A stretch of 10,135 nucleotides of DNA from Podochytrium sp. JEL0797 (Eukaryota; Chytridiomycota; Chytridiomycetes; Chytridiales; Chytriomycetaceae): positions 1 through 10,135 of the forward strand of contig JADGJG010000990.1 in assembly GCA_027596195.1 (NCBI GenBank), in the 5' to 3' direction. A program made the translations under genes and the position numbers. The notes under the pieces were generated by a model, which worked only from the letters and a program-made list of their open reading frames with translations, had not been told where the DNA came from and did not search any database. Positions 7,319-10,135 of the stretch are shown in pieces (the first letter of the stretch is position 1; every line of letters starts with the position of its first letter).

Positions 7319-8136
7319 ATGCCAAAGGCCTGGAACAAAGTTGACTTGCGCCAGCAGAGAGGCGCGGTTCGTGCAGCCGCTGTCGCTAAACCTCAGGCCG
7401 CTGATCCCGCCAGATCCTTGCCGCGAGAGATAGAAGCGGATCAGCCAACGGTGTCGGCTTTCACAGCCGAAAAAGAATGCTGTCAGAAAGTGAAAAATCG
7501 AGAGTTGCCAGTGGGATTGAGACAAGTTTTGATCCTGAGACAACAGGAAACTTTGAGCTGGTTAGACCTTTGGAAGCTGCAAAGTTGGACGACCTGGCGC
7601 GTAGCGGGGTCCACATGGAGTCTTTGAGTCATCAATCGAATCCGCAATGGAAGTGAATCCAGGCGGAACGAACGAACCATAGTCAGTCCATGGAACCAAC
7701 GGCCCGCAGTCAATCTAGCGCGTTATTGAAATCTTCGACTGTGTGGAGTGATGGCGGAAGTGTCGGACCTGCCGACCCATATTCATCCGACAATCAGTAC
7801 TTCCATCTCTAATTGCAGCGAATAAGTGGACTAATATCCATTCCTATCCATTCCAACGTAGGACAGTCTCTCCATGACACCATATCACTGCACTTCTTTT
7901 GTTTGCCGATTGTCCGTCACCCAATTTATTGGCAACAACCTCCACCACCTTATTACTTGCCCACATATCCCATCTTCAACGGTCAATGTCAATACCAGCG
8001 TATGGTCTCACCTAGAATTGTGCCTCACCTTGTGGAACCCCACGGTCGCGTTTCCAGCCTCCACCAAGCTCTTTCCACCGAGAAGACCCTTGAACACAGT
8101 GGTCAGCAGCGAAGGGAAATAAGTTTAGCGTTATAG
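7319..8136 (+). CDS. Unidentified spliced gene or recent pseudogene
   Basis: One reading frame (codon starts 7405, 7657, 7813) runs 7405-8136 with only two internal stops, TGA 7654-7656 and TAA 7810-7812, and reads like protein: SESEKSRVASG, NFELVRPLEAAKLDDL, DPYSSDNQYF, PPPPYYLPTYPIFNG. A start MPKAWNKVDLRQQRGA (7319-7366) joins it in phase by a 47-nt intron, 7367-7413 (GTTCGT to CCAG). A second intron, 7653-7709 (57 nt) or 7653-7718 (66 nt), GTGAAT donor, removes the TGA in frame. The TAA is harder: the best-looking intron, 7797-7861 (GTACTT, ACTAAT branch), gives an early stop at 7875-7877, while 7741-7818 with a weak donor keeps the frame to 8136. No domain is recognised. Exon limits are uncertain. 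Two true nonsense mutations remain possible. Confidence 0.4.
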
Positions 8137-8193
8137 GTCAGAGACTGGGCGCCTTGGATTCGAATTATTTATTTCAATTTTCTTCAAATTAAA

Positions 8194-8203
8194 AATAAAT
8201 AAA
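8194..8203 (+). terminator. Overlapping AATAAA signals
   Basis: AATAAATAAA provides two overlapping poly(A) signals about 60 bp after the possible stop at 8134-8136, in an AT-rich tract (about 8160-8210). Nearby TTTATTT motifs could also serve the minus strand. Confidence 0.4.
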
Positions 8204-8289
8204 ACAAACTCCTTTTAATGGTTAAGGAATTCTCAAAAGAAGGAAAGAATGTTTAATTCTCACTGCATTCTGCAAACCAAAAACAAAAA

Positions 8290-8448
8290 TTAATGCTTTG
8301 AGTGTCCCTCATGAGGAGACAATATTATCTAAACTCCTCACCGCCCGCATTGCAGTAATTTCCCCAACCGAACCACCCAAACACAAACTATCCGTCGATA
8401 TCCCCACCGCTGCCATCTTGGCCACACGCACGCAAAAGATGTGATCCT
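8290..8448 (-). pseudogene. Degenerate duplicate of the C-terminal end of the membrane-protein gene
   Basis: On the minus strand this translates to KMAAVGISTDSL, GGSVGEITAMRAVRSLDNI. It aligns with KMAAAGKSTDSL, SGSVGEVAGIRAARSSENI near the end of the gene at 9352-10135. About 11 bases are missing compared with the intact copy just after DNI, and the frame then shifts into a TGA. Past the gap the old frame still reads PHEGHSKH and a TAA at 8290-8292, matching PREGQPKF and its stop. Homology is visible up to about 8448. It is a truncated, frameshifted copy about 1 kb downstream of the intact gene end. Confidence 0.75.
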
Positions 8449-8719
8449 GTTCTAGCACGGTGATACGCGGTTAGTATGACCACCAAATTTCTTGGAGCTC
8501 AAGCACTTACACCCGAGACGCACCGTGGCGTCGGCCGGGGGAAAAATCACGGTTAGAATAAGTCTCTCAAAGCTGTATCGCAAAAACCGATCGTACCGCA
8601 AGGAGCAGACAAAAAAATCAGCGCTCCTCGTGCGCGACCTCTTGGCATTGCGCAAGAGCGTTCATCTTCCAGGAGGATCGGCTTTCGAAGTGAAGGTATA
8701 GAACGCGTCCAAAGTTTAC

Positions 8720-8854
8720 AAATTCGGCCACGCTGAAGCGTGATCGTCTCCAAAACCGGATTCGCAATATGCAACCGAAGGGCACCATTTTTCAGTCATT
8801 ACTAAGATGAATGCTAGCCGCTGCCCTCCATAAGCTTTCGGCTTAGGAAACAAC
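8720..8854 (-). repeat. Exon-like repeat copy 1 (degenerate)
   Basis: This 134-135-bp unit is roughly 80% identical to 8926-9058 by eye. On the minus strand it has an acceptor-like AG before it and a GTAAAC donor-like end. The first half reads FPKPKAYGGQRLAFILVMT; one extra base then shifts the frame, after which ALRLHIANPVLETI appears in another frame. It is best explained as a decayed exon. Confidence 0.6.
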
Positions 8855-8925
8855 CTCAAAGTTTGGTGTCAGAGGAGAGACTCGCAAGAAGGAATGGCCA
8901 AGAGGAGAACGCGTCCGCGGTTTAC

Positions 8926-9058
8926 AAATTTTGCCAACGTGAAGCATGATCGTCTCCAACACCAAATTCGCAATATGCAACCGAAGGGCACCCGTGTCAG
9001 TCACTACTAAGATGAAAGCCAAAAAACGCCCCCTATAAGCTTTCGGCGTAGGAAACAA
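8926..9058 (-). repeat. Exon-like repeat copy 2
   Basis: On the minus strand the unit follows a pyrimidine tract ending CGCAG and ends at a GTAAAC donor. It reads through as FPTPKAYRGRFLAFILVVTD, then ALRLHIANLVLETIMLHV, with a hydrophobic segment that could span a membrane. It could be a surviving exon, or part of the same decayed paralogue as 8290-8448. No matching sequence is visible in the intact gene inside this window. Confidence 0.55.
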
Positions 9059-9227
9059 CTGCGAAGGAGGTGGAGGAGAAGGATGCGATTCGATTTTCGA
9101 AAACATTTTGAAATCCTGACAATCCCGCGACTTCTTTAAATATGGCTTCCGCGTCAGCACCTCTAACTAATTTCCTCCTTTATTTACGATGCATATGGCA
9201 TATATGCAACGCTTCAATCACCAGAAG

Positions 9228-9246
9228 CACTCAATTTTTTTGAGTG
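9228..9246. other. Perfect 7-bp hairpin with T5 loop
   Basis: CACTCAA and TTGAGTG flank TTTTT. A second, looser palindrome (GCATATGGCATATATGC) lies at 9191-9207. They sit in the gene-free stretch 9161-9351, in which nothing else is seen. Function unknown. Confidence 0.4.
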
Positions 9247-9351
9247 TAGTACCCGTTGTTCGCTCATCACGATGGTGCTAGGACAGCCGACATCCCGAAC
9301 ACTGGGATTTTGAAACGAAAGCAATATTTATGGGAAATACTTGAAAAAAAA

Positions 9352-10135
9352 TTAAAACTTCGGCTGTCCCTCCCGAGGTGGCGTCTTTACAGCAATATTC
9401 TCCGAACTCCTCGCCGCCCGAATCCCCGCCACTTCCCCAACCGACCCCGAACGCAAACTATCCGTCGACTTCCCAGCTGCCGCCATCTTGACTGCAAAAT
9501 TCGCAAACGAAGTCGCCGCCTGTGGCCCACTCTGCGGTCTCAACGTCTCTGTCGATCCAAAGTTGGCAGTTGCAATAGCTTTCCCAGTGCCAGCACTTCC
9601 TCCATCACCCTTCAAAAACTGCGCGGCTTTCATGGAAATAGCTTTCGGACTTTGATTGTTGGAATTGCCCCCCGCACCACCCACCACCCCCTTTTTCGAA
9701 CTCTTCCCACCAGCTTCATGCATATTCTTGACCACATCATTCACAAACCAATGTGCCGCAACAACCTTCAAAAAATCACACAAATGGATTCCATAAATCG
9801 TCTGACTCGTGGGTAACCACCATGCGAGCTGAAGAAACAGCTTGACGAGTTGCGCAAACGTGTCGAGGAAGGCGCCACGAACGTCACAGCTGAGAATGTA
9901 GGACATTTTGGCGTACGAGTCCCATGATTTGTCCGTGTTGTTGACGTGTTTGAGGATGGCGGCCATGAAGAGGGAGGAGAGCATGACGTTGATGAATACC
10001 TAGTGGTGTAGTTTGGGGATTAGACGCTTGGGATGGTTGAAAATTCCTTACATCCGTTGAAATATAAACGGCTTGAAACCCCGAATCAAAAGAAACCGAA
10101 CAATGATCCAACACGTCATGAGAAACCACCGTCTT
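9352..10135 (-). CDS. Putative multi-pass membrane protein, C-terminal part (open at window edge)
   Basis: Two exons are visible: 10052-10135 (partial) and 9352-9999, split by a 52-nt intron (10000-10051, GTAAGG donor, CTAAT branch, CTAG acceptor) that joins AVYISTD to VFINVMLSS in phase. The visible 243 residues have three likely membrane helices: about 29-46 (VFINVMLSSLFMAAILKH), 71-90 (AFLDTFAQLVKLFLQLAWWL) and 96-117. A polar, Gly/Ser/Lys-rich tail of about 125 residues follows, probably cytoplasmic. A fungal receptor-like or other integral membrane protein fits, but the family is not recognised. The start lies beyond the right edge. Its C-terminal coding end is duplicated in decayed form at 8290-8448. 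Confidence 0.75.

Noticed and set aside
8492..8701. 69-codon plus-strand frame starting MELKHLHPRRT
   Set aside because: It is basic but low in information, overlaps a similarly sized minus-strand frame, and has no domain or transcript signals that decide for it.
9228..9246. Hairpin followed by T-rich sequence as a bacterial-type terminator
   Set aside because: The window is eukaryotic and the T-run is the hairpin loop rather than following the stem, so it is listed only as a structure.
1..10135. CRISPR arrays, tRNA or rRNA genes, viral genes, retrotransposon reverse transcriptase
   Set aside because: No regularly spaced repeats, no cloverleaf sequence noticed by eye, and none of the characteristic protein motifs were found in the translated frames.

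Overview
The window looks like a fungal nuclear genome segment. Genes carry short spliceosomal introns: seven well-supported ones of 50-81 nt, with donors such as GTACGT, GTATGT, GTAAGG or GTGCGT and branch-like CTAAT or CTGAC before the acceptor. AATAAA signals sit at gene ends, and there are no bacterial operon signals. The exact lineage cannot be read from the sequence; an early-diverging (chytrid-like) fungus is only a guess.

The core is two complete, unrelated PIF/Harbinger-superfamily DNA transposons placed end to end: TAA - element 1 (624-3878) - TAA - element 2 (3882-6847) - TAA. Each has perfect terminal inverted repeats (23 bp and 37 bp) and the 3-bp TAA target duplication typical of the superfamily. 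The two elements share the single middle TAA, so one inserted exactly into the target duplication of the other. Both encode the classic two-protein set: a DDE transposase with introns and a Myb/SANT-type DNA-binding partner. All four genes can be spliced into intact reading frames with the catalytic acidic residues kept. Element 1 has divergent genes (transposase on minus, Myb-like on plus) around a 123-bp shared promoter region. Element 2 has convergent genes whose stop codons are 11 bp apart and whose poly(A) signals face each other. Each element also has its own subterminal motif repeated at both ends: a TTTATCGATAAA-like palindrome in element 1 and GAGCAAA in element 2. These are candidate binding sites for the element's own DNA-binding protein.

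Left of the transposons is the 3' end of an unidentified lysine/valine/alanine-rich protein (to 326) and a gene-free stretch. To the right is a C-rich microsatellite and promoter-like region (6851-7318), then a poorly defined gene at 7319-8136 whose main frame is interrupted by only two stops, at least one plausibly removed by an intron. At the far right, on the minus strand, lies the C-terminal part of a putative multi-pass membrane protein (9352-10135, open at the window edge). Downstream of it (8290-9058) are a degenerate duplicate of its C-terminal coding end and two copies of a 133-134-bp exon-like unit, which look like the remains of a tandem paralogue.
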